Assembly: GCF_026586625.1 (NCBI RefSeq)
Contig: NZ_JAODIW010000009.1
Location: 62,001-126,000, forward strand
Source: Halobium salinum
GTDB lineage: Archaea > Halobacteriota > Halobacteria > Halobacteriales > Haloferacaceae
Length of the DNA stretch: 64,000 bases
Direction of reading: 5' to 3'
A model generated the notes under the pieces. The model was given only the letters and a program-made list of their open reading frames with translations. It ran no database searches and was not told where the DNA came from. This document shows, piece by piece, positions 33,498 through 41,591 of the stretch. Position 1 is the stretch's first letter; each line of letters begins with the position of its first letter. The position numbers and the translations under genes were made by a program.

Positions 33498-35297
33498 CTA
33501 CTCGTGAAGCCCGCCCACCTCGTCGTAGAACGACGAGGAGAGCGTCGCCGCCATGTCCTGTTCGCGGTCGATGCGGACGTCGACGACGACGGGGTGGTCC
33601 GCGGCCTTCCCGTCCGACAGCGCGTCGCCGAGGGCGTCGGGGTCGTCGACGCGGATGCCCTCCGCGCCGAACCCCTCGGCCACCCTGACGAAGTCGGTGT
33701 CGTGGAACTCGACGCCGGCGATGTCTCCCTCCTCGCCCTGCATCTGACGCACCATCCCGAGGCTGGTGTCGTTGAGCACGACGAACGTCGGCGCGACGCC
33801 GTACTCGACGGCCGTCTCGACGGCGGTCATCGTCATCGCGAACCCGCCGTCGCCGGCGACCGCCAGCACGTCCTTCTCGGTCGCCATCGCGGCGGAGACG
33901 GCGGCAGGGTTCGCCCACCCCATCCCGCCGACGCCGCCGGAACCGAAGTAGGTTCGAACCGCGGGCGTCTGGAGGTAGTTCAGCAGCCAGAAACGGTTGT
34001 TCCCGGAGTCGGCCGTCACCAGGGTGTCCTCGTCGACGACGGCCTCTATCTCCTTCACGGCGCGCTGGGGGAGGATGGGACTCGCGTCCGACTCGCACTC
34101 GGGCGCCGAGAACGACTCCCGGGCCTCGGCGGCGCGTTCGGCGGCCCAGCCGGTCGGCTCCCGTCGACCAGCCGCCGCGAGGTCCGAGAGCGTCTCCGCG
34201 GCGTCGCCGATCAGTCCCACGTCGGCGGGGTACACCCAGCCCGCGTTCCGGGTGTCGATGTCGGCGTGGATAATCGTCTGCTCGTCGGGCCGGATGAACG
34301 AGGGCGACTGCCAGTTCGTGTCCATCGGGTTGAGCCGACAGCCGACCACGAGGAGGGCGTCGGCCTCGCTGACGACCTGATTCGCCCCCTCGTGCCCGAA
34401 CGAGCCGATGACGCCCGCCGCCCGCGCGTCGGTCTCCGGGAACGTCGACTTCCCGAGGTACGAGGTGACGACGGCGGCGTCGTACGCCTCCGCGACGGCG
34501 GCGAGTTCGTCGTAGGCCTGCGCCGCGTGAACTCCGTCGGAGCGCCGCTCCGACGAGCCCCCGCTCGCTGCGTCGCCGGCGGTACTACCGCCGGCTGCAA
34601 GCGGGACCTTCGGTCCCGACCCGCTCGCGTGGACGCCGTTTCCGGCGATTATCACGGGTCGCTCCGCGTTCTCCAGCACCTCGACCGCGGCGGCGACGTC
34701 CTCGGCGGTCGGGCGCGACTGCCAGGTTCGGGTCTGCTCCCGGGCGTCCCAGACGGGCGGCGTCGACTCCTCGGGGAACGCCTCGACGACGGCGTTGCCG
34801 TCGAGGACGACGGCCGTCGGCCCTGGACGCCCGGCGACGGCGTGTTTGAACGCGAGTTGGACCGAGCGCAGGGTCTCGGTGGGCGTGCGCGGGAACCAGT
34901 GTTCCTTCGTCACGCCGTCCAGAACTTTGGGAAGCGAGAGCCCGCCGTAGTCGCCGCGGGCCTGCTGGTACGGCGCCAGCGTCGAGTAGTCCCCGCGTTC
35001 GCTGGCCTCGGTGAGGACGACCATCGGCGAGGAGGCGAGCGAGGCCTCCATCTGGCCGATGAGCCCCAGGCTGCCTATCCAGGGTCCCTGTCCGGAGAGG
35101 ACGCCGGGTTGCCCCGTCAGGCGGCCGTGGACCTCGGCCATCACGCTCGCCTCGCGCTCGTCGCGCGGGCGCACGAGGTCGACCTCGGAGTCGGGCAGGT
35201 GGTCGAACAGCTCGATGACGCGCCCGCCGGGGTAGCCGAAGACGCGCTCGACGCCGAGCTCCTCGAGTGTCTCGACGATGGCTTCGGCGGTGTGCAT
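33498..35297 (-). CDS. TPP-dependent enzyme of the acetolactate synthase group
   Basis: A 599-residue protein with the three POX/ALS domains: N-terminal pyrimidine-binding part with VFGYPGGRVIELFDHL and probable catalytic Glu47 in RPRDEREAS, a central domain, and the C-terminal TPP/Mg motif GDGGFAMTMTAVETA with VLNDTSLGM. It could be an acetolactate synthase-like, benzoylformate decarboxylase-like or related C-C enzyme; no regulatory subunit adjoins it. Residues about 225-258 are an extra Gly/Ser/Ala/Arg segment encoded by three hairpins. Its ATG overlaps the EthD stop codon by one base (TGATG). Confidence 0.85.
   Translation of the reverse strand: MHTAEAIVETLEELGVERVFGYPGGRVIELFDHLPDSEVDLVRPRDEREASVMAEVHGRLTGQPGVLSGQGPWIGSLGLIGQMEASLASSPMVVLTEASERGDYSTLAPYQQARGDYGGLSLPKVLDGVTKEHWFPRTPTETLRSVQLAFKHAVAGRPGPTAVVLDGNAVVEAFPEESTPPVWDAREQTRTWQSRPTAEDVAAAVEVLENAERPVIIAGNGVHASGSGPKVPLAAGGSTAGDAASGGSSERRSDGVHAAQAYDELAAVAEAYDAAVVTSYLGKSTFPETDARAAGVIGSFGHEGANQVVSEADALLVVGCRLNPMDTNWQSPSFIRPDEQTIIHADIDTRNAGWVYPADVGLIGDAAETLSDLAAAGRREPTGWAAERAAEARESFSAPECESDASPILPQRAVKEIEAVVDEDTLVTADSGNNRFWLLNYLQTPAVRTYFGSGGVGGMGWANPAAVSAAMATEKDVLAVAGDGGFAMTMTAVETAVEYGVAPTFVVLNDTSLGMVRQMQGEEGDIAGVEFHDTDFVRVAEGFGAEGIRVDDPDALGDALSDGKAADHPVVVDVRIDREQDMAATLSSSFYDEVGGLHE
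34524..34637 (-). repeat. Palindromic in-frame insert in the TPP-enzyme gene
   Basis: Three hairpins stand in a row: CGTCGGAGCG/CGCTCCGACG (34535-34555, one-base loop), GCCGGCGGTA/TACCGCCGGC (34575-34595, one-base loop) and GGGACC/GGTCCC (34603-34617). On the coding strand they are flanked by imperfect repeats GGCGTCCACGCG and GGAGTTCACGCG (10 of 12), giving GVHA at both protein ends. The length keeps the reading frame. Confidence 0.65.
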
Positions 35298-35650
35298 CAG
35301 TTCGGCCCGTCCGTCCCGTCGGCGTCGCTTCCGGTCTCGTCCAGTTGGACCGTCTCCTCCAGGTACAGCGTCGGCCCCTCGTCCCCGTCGACGAACTCCG
35401 CGGCGTCGGCCATCACCTGCTGGCCGATTTCGCTGTCGAACGCGGCCTTCAGCGCCGCCATGTCGTCGAAGTAGAGTTCGACCACGCCGTCGTACGCCGA
35501 CCGCTCGGGGTCCGTCGGTACCGACGTGGTGTACTTCCGGAGTCCGGGCAGCTGGCGCGCGAGTTCGGCGTGCGGTCCCTCCCAGCGCTCGACGAACGCC
35601 TCGTGGGTGAGGTCGTCCCGCCGGACGAGCAGGTTCACCATCTTCATCAT
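35297..35650 (-). CDS. EthD-domain protein
   Basis: The product is a single EthD-type dimeric alpha-beta barrel of 117 residues: KMVNLLVRRDDLTHEAFVER, GPHAELARQLPGLRKY, and VVELYFDDMAALKAAF. I start at the double ATG at 35650 because the family begins with a short strand at this point; an ATG four codons earlier is possible. It is translationally linked to the TPP enzyme (TGATG) and divergent from an IclR regulator, which suggests a regulated catabolic unit. Confidence 0.82.
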   Translation of the reverse strand: MMKMVNLLVRRDDLTHEAFVERWEGPHAELARQLPGLRKYTTSVPTDPERSAYDGVVELYFDDMAALKAAFDSEIGQQVMADAAEFVDGDEGPTLYLEETVQLDETGSDADGTDGPN

Positions 35651-35730
35651 CGTCCGTGGCATCCGGCGGGCACACCTTCGCTCTGTCGGTGGGTTCGACC
35701 GCGTCGCGACGCGGTTCGGCCGGCGTCTCC

Positions 35731-35766
35731 GTCACCACTCGTTGCCGTAACTCGAACAACAATTAA
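35731..35766 (+). promoter_or_regulatory. Promoter of the IclR gene
   Basis: An AATTAA TATA-like box (35761-35766) ends 25 bases before the ATG at 35791, fitting a leaderless start. Just upstream, GTCACCACTCGTTG (35731-35744) is identical to a stretch at the same distance before phaR. Confidence 0.5.
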
Positions 35767-35790
35767 GTGGTCGCCGCGGGCAGAACCTAC

Positions 35791-36621
35791 ATGGACGACT
35801 CTGCTTCCGGCGGCTCCACGGACCGGTCGGCCGACACGGCCGGCGACGGGACGGAGCCGCGACCCGTGACGACCACCGCGACTTCGTTCGAGGTTCTCGA
35901 ACAACTCCGGACGAGCGACGACCCCCTCGGTCCGGCCGCGTTGGGCCGCCGGCTCGACCTCGCGCGGAGTACGGTCCACCGCCACCTCGCCACGCTGGAA
36001 CGGTTGGGGGCCGTCGTCCGCGCCGGGGACGACCGTCGCGACGGCTACCGCGTCGGGCTTCGACTGCTCGACTTCGGGCTGGGGGCCCGCGAGGCTCATC
36101 GACTCTACCCCCTCGCTGCCCCGAAGGTGGACGAACTCGCCGAGGAGACCGGCGAGAAGGTGTGGTGTATCGTCCCAGAGGGGTCCCGGAGCGTCCACCT
36201 CTACGGCGCCGCCGGACGCCGCTCGGTCCGCACCGGTGTCCGGGAGGGGTCTCGGGGGTACCTCCACCAGCACGCCGCCGGGAAGGCGATTCTCGCACAC
36301 CTCCCCGCGGACAGGGTCCGAGAAATCGTCGACACCGAGGGACTACCGGCGCAGACGCCGGAGACGGTCACCGACGAGTCGGAGCTGTTCGAGCAGCTCG
36401 AACGAATTCGCGAGCGGGGGTACGCGTTCAACCGCGAGGAGTCGGTGCCGGGACTGCACGCTGTCGGCGCTCCGGTCCGCGACGAGTCCGGCGTGGCGGT
36501 CGGCGCCATCAGCGTCTCCGGCCCGGCGAACCGACTGAAGGGTGAGCGCCTCCACGAGGCGCTGCCCGACCTCCTGCTCGGTGCCACCAACGAGGTCGAA
36601 ATCAACCTCTCACACGGGTAG
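35791..36621 (+). CDS. IclR-family transcriptional regulator
   Basis: The product has 276 residues. An N-terminal winged helix (SFEVLEQLRTSDDPLGPAAL, then LARSTVHRHLATLERLGAVV) precedes the IclR effector domain with VHLYGAAGRRSVRTGVREG, HQHAAGKAILAHLP, ERGYAFNREESVPGLHAVGA and GAISVSGPANRLKGERL. It should bind DNA as a dimer or tetramer and respond to a small organic acid. It is divergent from the EthD/TPP enzyme pair, its most likely target. Start at the leaderless ATG. Confidence 0.9.
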   Translation: MDDSASGGSTDRSADTAGDGTEPRPVTTTATSFEVLEQLRTSDDPLGPAALGRRLDLARSTVHRHLATLERLGAVVRAGDDRRDGYRVGLRLLDFGLGAREAHRLYPLAAPKVDELAEETGEKVWCIVPEGSRSVHLYGAAGRRSVRTGVREGSRGYLHQHAAGKAILAHLPADRVREIVDTEGLPAQTPETVTDESELFEQLERIRERGYAFNREESVPGLHAVGAPVRDESGVAVGAISVSGPANRLKGERLHEALPDLLLGATNEVEINLSHG

Positions 36622-36653
36622 GACCCGACTCTCGTCCCCGTTCGCGGCGCCCC

Positions 36654-36722
36654 GTTCGAACGGTCGGCCCGGTTCGAGTGGTTCGAGCGCTTCGGGCTGT
36701 CACGTAGTTCGAGGAGTTCGAA
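36654..36722. promoter_or_regulatory. Array of GTTCGA direct repeats
   Basis: Five GTTCGAR copies start at 36654, 36672, 36681, 36707 and 36716. The last four form two pairs of 9-base period set exactly 35 bases apart. The array lies after the IclR gene and before the hydrolase gene, and could be a binding site for a regulator such as the IclR protein. Confidence 0.45.
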
Positions 36723-36892
36723 CGCCTGCCGGACTTTACGAGCGTAATCGTGTAACGGCCGGCCGGGGCTCGGAGCGGTGGGCGGACTACACCGATGGGC
36801 GTGTCGACACGCGTGGCAGTCGCTACGCGATACGCCGGACGGCGGGTACCCCGACACGTGGAACCAAGTCGCCGACGCGAGTAGGCGTCGCC

Positions 36893-37585
36893 ATGCAGTT
36901 CGACGCCTTCGGCGACCCGGACGACACGCCCCTCCTCTTCCCGCTCGGGTGGGGGAACCGCCCCGACCACGAGAACGTCGCGTGGCTCGTCGACCGCCTC
37001 GTCGACGCCGGCTACCACGTCCACACGGCGACGATTCCGACGACGGTCACCGACTTCGAGCGGGCGTACCTGCGGCCCGTCGCGCGCTACGCCGACGCGA
37101 ACCCGCCGGCCGCGCTGCTCTCACACAGCACGGGCGGGCTCATCGCCGCCCACCTCGACCGGGCGGTCCCCCGCGTCTACCTCAGCCCGTGGTGGGGCAT
37201 CGCGGGCGGCACCGGCGGCCTGCGAGGGCTCCTCCTCCGACTTCCGACCGCCCGGTCGGTGCTCCCGGTGCCGACCGACGGCGACGCCATCGGCGACCTC
37301 GCGACCGACCGGCAGCTCCGGGAGGGGCCGGACGGTATCGCGCCGGCGTTCCTCCGGACAGTCCACGAGGCACAGAAGCGCCTGCCGCCGCTCCGCGAGG
37401 ACAGCGTCGTGTTCTGTACGCTCACCGACCAGGTAGTGAGCGTGCGCGCCATCGGCGAACGGACGCCCGCCTCCCGAGTCCGGGTGTACGACGGCGGCCA
37501 CGAGTTCTTCTCCTCGTCGGGGCGCGGTGCGGTCGCCGACCGGGTAATCGACGCGCTCTCGCGGTCGGACCCCGGGGCGGTCTGA
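36893..37585 (+). CDS. Alpha/beta-hydrolase-like protein
   Basis: The 230-residue protein has the nucleophile elbow LLSHSTGGLIAAHL (SxSxGG-like, Ser in HSTG), with TLTDQVVS and DGGHEFF giving the acid and the catalytic His. The fold order matches small alpha/beta hydrolases or lysophospholipase-like esterases. An N-terminal LLFPLGWGNRPDHENVAWLV holds the oxyanion region. It follows the IclR gene at 270 bases across the GTTCGA array. Confidence 0.75.
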   Translation: MQFDAFGDPDDTPLLFPLGWGNRPDHENVAWLVDRLVDAGYHVHTATIPTTVTDFERAYLRPVARYADANPPAALLSHSTGGLIAAHLDRAVPRVYLSPWWGIAGGTGGLRGLLLRLPTARSVLPVPTDGDAIGDLATDRQLREGPDGIAPAFLRTVHEAQKRLPPLREDSVVFCTLTDQVVSVRAIGERTPASRVRVYDGGHEFFSSSGRGAVADRVIDALSRSDPGAV

Positions 37586-37777
37586 CGGGCCGATGCGTTC
37601 GAAATCGGCGTCTTCGACGGGTCAGCCCCGGATGCCGAGCGGGCGAACTGGTTCGACCGTCTCGGATGTACAAACCGTCTCAACTAGTTCGTCTGTCACA
37701 ACCTGACACGGCGGCCGAGGGTTCTTTTCCGGACGGACACAACTGTTATCAGGTATCACGACACACCTGCATGCACT

Positions 37778-38698
37778 ATGGGAGGAACGAACTCTGTCGG
37801 GAAGATTCCAACCGGCCCCGACGCGGCGGCGGACGGCTGTCGCATCGTGGGCGACTGCGCCGGCTGGGACCCTGCGGCGCTACTCGCGGTCCTCTTCTGG
37901 ACGGGCGTGCTCTGTGTCCTCGTCTTCGGTTCGCTCTCGTACGTGCCGAGCGCCCGGTCCCTGCTCTCGAACGAGCGCGAGACCACCCGACGCGAGCGGG
38001 ACGCCTTCGAGGCGTTCGCCGACCGCGTCGGGGGGCTCTCCGTTCGGGCGCCGACCGCCGTCGCCGCCGGGCCACAGACGCTCGTCGGCGTCGGCGACGC
38101 TGGGGGCGGCGACGGCGGACTGGAACAGGTCCGGCGGGCGTACCGCGAGACCGTGATGTCGATGGCGCACTACGACGAGGAGTACGGGGAGTCACTCGAG
38201 ACCAACATGGCCGCCGAGTTCTCCGAGGAGCTGGCGGCGGTGGTCGCGACCGGACCCGCGTTCAGCCCGCAGGTCCAACAGGCGCTGGTGGCTGGCTCAC
38301 ACGAGGCCGGCAACGAACGGGACGCGTTCCTGCGGACGCTCGACGCGGAGGCCGAGGAGGTGTGTGACGCCCAGTCGATTCTCTCGCGGACCGACCGAAA
38401 GTGCGCCGAGATTCGCTCGCGCCACCTCGAGCTGTCGTCGTACGCCGAACTGCGGGAGGCGTGGGAGAAGCTGGACGAACTGGAGGCGGCGTGCGAGCGC
38501 TGTCTCGCCGACCGACAGTCGTCGATTCACGACGGCTACACGCTCGGCTTCCGGGCGGGCGACAGCGAGACGTTCCACTCGTACCTCTACCGGTCGCTCG
38601 ACGTGTCGTACCCGGTGCTCGCCGACGGCGCGAACGTCCTTGAGTCGCTCCGGGAGACCCGGCGACAGGTGACGGCGGCGGCGTCGAGCCGCGTGTAG
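37778..38698 (+). CDS. Haloarchaeal membrane-anchored helical protein (DUF7260-like)
   Basis: A 306-residue protein with one transmembrane helix near the N-terminus (AALLAVLFWTGVLCVLVFGS), followed by a long helical region with many charged residues (NERETTRRERDAFEAFADRV and later EAEEVCDAQSIL, LRETRRQVTAAAS). The pattern agrees with DUF7260 proteins of haloarchaea, whose function is unknown. Four cysteines are spread in the C-terminal helices (VCDAQ, KCAEI, CERCL). Confidence 0.7.
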   Translation: MGGTNSVGKIPTGPDAAADGCRIVGDCAGWDPAALLAVLFWTGVLCVLVFGSLSYVPSARSLLSNERETTRRERDAFEAFADRVGGLSVRAPTAVAAGPQTLVGVGDAGGGDGGLEQVRRAYRETVMSMAHYDEEYGESLETNMAAEFSEELAAVVATGPAFSPQVQQALVAGSHEAGNERDAFLRTLDAEAEEVCDAQSILSRTDRKCAEIRSRHLELSSYAELREAWEKLDELEAACERCLADRQSSIHDGYTLGFRAGDSETFHSYLYRSLDVSYPVLADGANVLESLRETRRQVTAAASSRV

Positions 38699-38765
38699 AA
38701 ACGTCCTCGTCGGTTCTCTCTCTCTCTCTCTCGCTCTTCGATTCTTTCTGTTCTCGTCGTCCGCT

Positions 38766-39155
38766 TCAGACGAGACGTTGCGCGATGCGCCCGTCGACGG
38801 CGACGAACACGCCGTCCTCGCGGTCGAGGGAGACGATGTCGTCCGCGTCCAGGGCGGGCAGGTGGTGCTCGTAGAGGTCGGCGACGACCCGGTCGAACCG
38901 CTCCTCGGTCACCTTCGGGGGCGGGAGGTCGGCCTCCTGCGAGGCGACGCGGCGCGCGAGGTCGTCCAACTCCAGCGTCGGTCCGGCGGCGGCGAGCACG
39001 TCGAGGGTCGCCCGCCGGCGGGCGTCCGCGAGGTGGCCGCTCAGGGCGGCCGGCGGACCGGCGTCGGTCGCCGAGTCGGTCGGCTCGTTCGGGTCGACGG
39101 GGTCGGTCGTCTCCTCTGCGGCTGCGGTCGTGTCGGGGCTGTGATTGTCGAGCAT
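38766..39155 (-). CDS. DUF7344 winged-helix protein without membrane part
   Basis: The product has 129 residues. After an acidic N-terminus the winged helix begins at SGHLADARRRATLDVLAAAG and includes DRVVADLYEHHLPALDADDI, a version of the family signature, then a wing with LDREDGVFVAVD. The two membrane helices of the other copies are absent, so it should be a soluble DNA-binding protein. The start at 39155 is chosen because upstream residues do not fit the family. Confidence 0.78.
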   Translation of the reverse strand: MLDNHSPDTTAAAEETTDPVDPNEPTDSATDAGPPAALSGHLADARRRATLDVLAAAGPTLELDDLARRVASQEADLPPPKVTEERFDRVVADLYEHHLPALDADDIVSLDREDGVFVAVDGRIAQRLV

Positions 39156-39376
39156 CTGATTGGCTCTGTGGGGGCGAACGGCATAGGCGGTCTTCCAAAA
39201 GAGATAGGCACGCCCGCTCGGGGTGGCCGCCGGCACCGGACGCCCCGCCCACGAACGACCTAATTCGACGGCCCCGGTCGCGGCGGCCGGCCGCGGAACC
39301 TGTGACGGCCGACCGTCCGACCGTCCCTCCGAAGCCGCCACAAGCCCTTTCGGTGGCCCGCTGTTACCCGACGACG

Positions 39377-39574
39377 ATGCCGGAATGCCACCCAGTAGCT
39401 ACGCGTGCCGTCTCGTTCGGTGTCGCCGACGCGCCGAACCGCACGACCGACCAGGACGGCGGGAGCGCCGCCACACGGACCGTCGAACGCCGCGGCGCGC
39501 TCGCCGTCGCCGACGCCTCGAAGTCCGAACCCGGAGCCGAACCGGTCGCCGACGGAGGTGTCGACGATGAGTGA
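39377..39574 (+). CDS. Possible small protein overlapping the TFB gene
   Basis: A 65-residue frame (MPECHPVATRAVSFGVADAP at the start) that overlaps the TFB start by eight bases, with the Shine-Dalgarno sequence GGAGG for TFB near its end. It is acidic enough to be haloarchaeal but has no known motif. It could be a real small gene coupled to TFB or just leader sequence. Confidence 0.35.
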   Translation: MPECHPVATRAVSFGVADAPNRTTDQDGGSAATRTVERRGALAVADASKSEPGAEPVADGGVDDE

Positions 39575-40583
39575 GTCCGTCCGCGAGCGAGGCGGGCGGG
39601 CGGACCGCTCGGAGCCCGAACGGGCCGACCGAGCGGACGCGGACCACCCGGGTCGGACGGCGGGGACCGAGGAGACGACCGACGCCGCCGGCGTCGACCC
39701 CGAGGACCTCGACCCGGACGAACTCACGCGGACGGCCGAGGGCGAACTCGTCCACGAGGAGACCGGACTCGTCGTCGACGAGGACCGGGTCGACCGCGGG
39801 CCGGAGTGGCGCGCGTTCGACCAGTCCGAGCGCGACTCGAAGTCCCGGGTCGGCAGTCCGCTGACGAAGGCGCGCCACGACGAGGGGCTGACGACGGAAA
39901 TCGGCTGGCGCGACGAGGACGCGAACGGACGGGCGCTCTCCCAGGAGAAGCGCCGCCGGATGCAACGTCTGCGAACGTGGCAGGACCGGATTCGAACGCA
40001 GGACGCCGGCGAGCGAAACCTCCAGTTCGCGCTGGGCGAGGTCGCTCGGATGTGTTCGGCGCTCGGCGTCCCCGACGGCGTCAGGGAGATGGCCGCGGTC
40101 GTCTACCGGCGGGCGCTCGACGAGGACCTCATCCGGGGGCGCTCCATCGAAGCGATGGCGACCGCCGCGCTGTACGCCGCCTGCCGCGAACAGGGCGTCC
40201 CGCGGAGCCTCGACGAGTTGGGGAACGCCTCCCGCGTCGGCCGCGACGAGGTCGGCCGGGCGTACCGCTACGTCTCACAGGAGTTGGGACTGGAGGTCGC
40301 GCCCGCCGACCCGGCGGACTACGTCCCCCGCTACTGCTCCGAACTGGACCTGAGCGAGACGGTCGTCCGGACCGCGGAGGAGCTCGTCGGCGCCGCCGCC
40401 GAGGAGGGGCTCCACGCCGGGAAGTCGCCGACGGGGTACGCCGCGGGCGCGGTGTACCTCGCGTCGATGCTGTGTGACGAGAAGCGCACCCAGAACGAGG
40501 TCGCCGAGGTCGCCGACGTGACCGAGGTGACGGTGCGAAACGGCTACCAGGAGCAGCTCCAGGTGGCCGACGGCGTCGCCTGA
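39567..40583 (+). CDS. tfb: Transcription factor B paralogue lacking zinc-ribbon ligands
   Basis: The product has 338 residues. The B-reader/linker region DRGPEWRAFD and GSPLTKARHDEGLTTEIGW and both cyclin folds (RNLQFALGEVARMCSALGVP and VPRYCSELDLSETVVRTAEE) are intact, so TATA/TBP binding should remain. In the N-terminal zinc ribbon the CPEC position reads DPED (44-47) and the VCxxCG position reads VHEETG (62-67), so all four cysteines are gone. The ribbon normally recruits RNA polymerase, so this TFB may be an altered or inhibitory factor (inference). A GGAGG stands about ten bases before the ATG. Confidence 0.88.
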   Translation: MSESVRERGGRADRSEPERADRADADHPGRTAGTEETTDAAGVDPEDLDPDELTRTAEGELVHEETGLVVDEDRVDRGPEWRAFDQSERDSKSRVGSPLTKARHDEGLTTEIGWRDEDANGRALSQEKRRRMQRLRTWQDRIRTQDAGERNLQFALGEVARMCSALGVPDGVREMAAVVYRRALDEDLIRGRSIEAMATAALYAACREQGVPRSLDELGNASRVGRDEVGRAYRYVSQELGLEVAPADPADYVPRYCSELDLSETVVRTAEELVGAAAEEGLHAGKSPTGYAAGAVYLASMLCDEKRTQNEVAEVADVTEVTVRNGYQEQLQVADGVA

Positions 40584-40626
40584 ACGGTCCGACCGTGGGG
40601 GAGCGTGCGACCGAAGTAGCGCGCTC

Positions 40627-41283
40627 TCAGAAGCGGGAGCGCCGCGAGTCGCCGAGGAGGCCGCGAGCCAGCCGGGCGACCCCGGCGGCGACGAGTCCGA
40701 CTCCGACGAGGAGCGGGGTGGCGGCCGCGAGGCGGGCTCGCGTCGTCTCGGGGAGCGCCCGCAGGGCGCCCGACAGGAGTACCGAGAGGAGGCCAGCCCC
40801 CACCAGCACGCCACCCGATGGGCCGTCGGTCCCTCGGTCGCCGGCCCTCTCCTCGGTCGGTGTCCCGTCGTCGGTCCGTCTCCCGTCGCCGACTGTGGCT
40901 TCCCCCTCGGTCGTCGTCCCGCCCGGGTGCAGGTAGGGTTCGACCGTCGACACCGGGAGCGCGAGGCGGACGGTCTCGCCCTCGCGCACCCACGCGACGA
41001 ACCCGTCGTCGACGAGCCTCGGGAGGTGCTGGTGTCTGAGCGCCGTCTCGACGCGCCGGCGCTCCTCGGACGTCACGTCCTCGACCGGCTTCCCCGCCTC
41101 CGCGGCGACGACGGTGTCGGCTACGTCGTCGACGTCGACCTCGTCGCCGCCGAGAAGCCGGTCGAGGACGCGTCGCCGGCGGCTGTGACTGAGCACCCCG
41201 TACAGCGTATCCAGGGGCACGTCGTCTCCGTCGATGTCGTCTCGGTCGTCGTCCGGCCTCCGGCCTCCGTCGGTCTGGCTCAT
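40627..41283 (-). CDS. DUF7344 winged-helix membrane protein
   Basis: At 218 residues, the winged helix (about 22-118) has LYGVLSHSRRRRVLDRLLGG and SEERRRVETALRHQHLPRLV, a signature matching the other copies. A variable Thr/Gly/Asp linker leads to two hydrophobic helices (GVLVGAGLLSVLLSGAL and LAAATPLLVGVGLVAAGVA). It ends 43 bases from the TFB gene in convergent orientation. It is the longest family member in the window. Confidence 0.8.
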   Translation of the reverse strand: MSQTDGGRRPDDDRDDIDGDDVPLDTLYGVLSHSRRRRVLDRLLGGDEVDVDDVADTVVAAEAGKPVEDVTSEERRRVETALRHQHLPRLVDDGFVAWVREGETVRLALPVSTVEPYLHPGGTTTEGEATVGDGRRTDDGTPTEERAGDRGTDGPSGGVLVGAGLLSVLLSGALRALPETTRARLAAATPLLVGVGLVAAGVARLARGLLGDSRRSRF

Positions 41284-41591
41284 GTTCCACCCGTCGAGCC
41301 GGTATCAGATAACTATTGTAAGAATAATGACTACATGGGTCGCCCAGAGGCGGGCACAGGCGGCGCCAGAAGCGGAACCGGCGGTCTCGACGTGCCGCCC
41401 TCCACCCCACGACCGCGAACCGCCGGTCACTCGGTGTCCCCGACCACCCCTGGACAGGCGCGAGCGGCGCGTCGACGCGTCCCTCACGTTTCCCCGACCG
41501 TACGTCGGGGTGGAGCCCGACCGGTCGGTCGGGTTCGCTTCGCCCCCGAATCCGCCACAAGTATCAAGTAGTACGAAAGTAATGATATCTT
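41284..41591. other. Divergent promoter region
   Basis: No gene is seen. The right end (AAGTATCAAGTAGTACGAAA, about 41560-41580) is AT-rich and likely holds the promoter of the Mrr-like gene at the leaderless distance. ATAACTATTGTAAGAATAAT near 41309-41328 may be the promoter of the minus-strand DUF7344 gene. Confidence 0.45.

Noticed and set aside
32895-35474. Very long plus-strand open frame across the TPP-enzyme gene
   Set aside because: It is antisense to a gene with clear TPP motifs, and its sequence is low in family-like pattern; long antisense frames are normal at this GC content.
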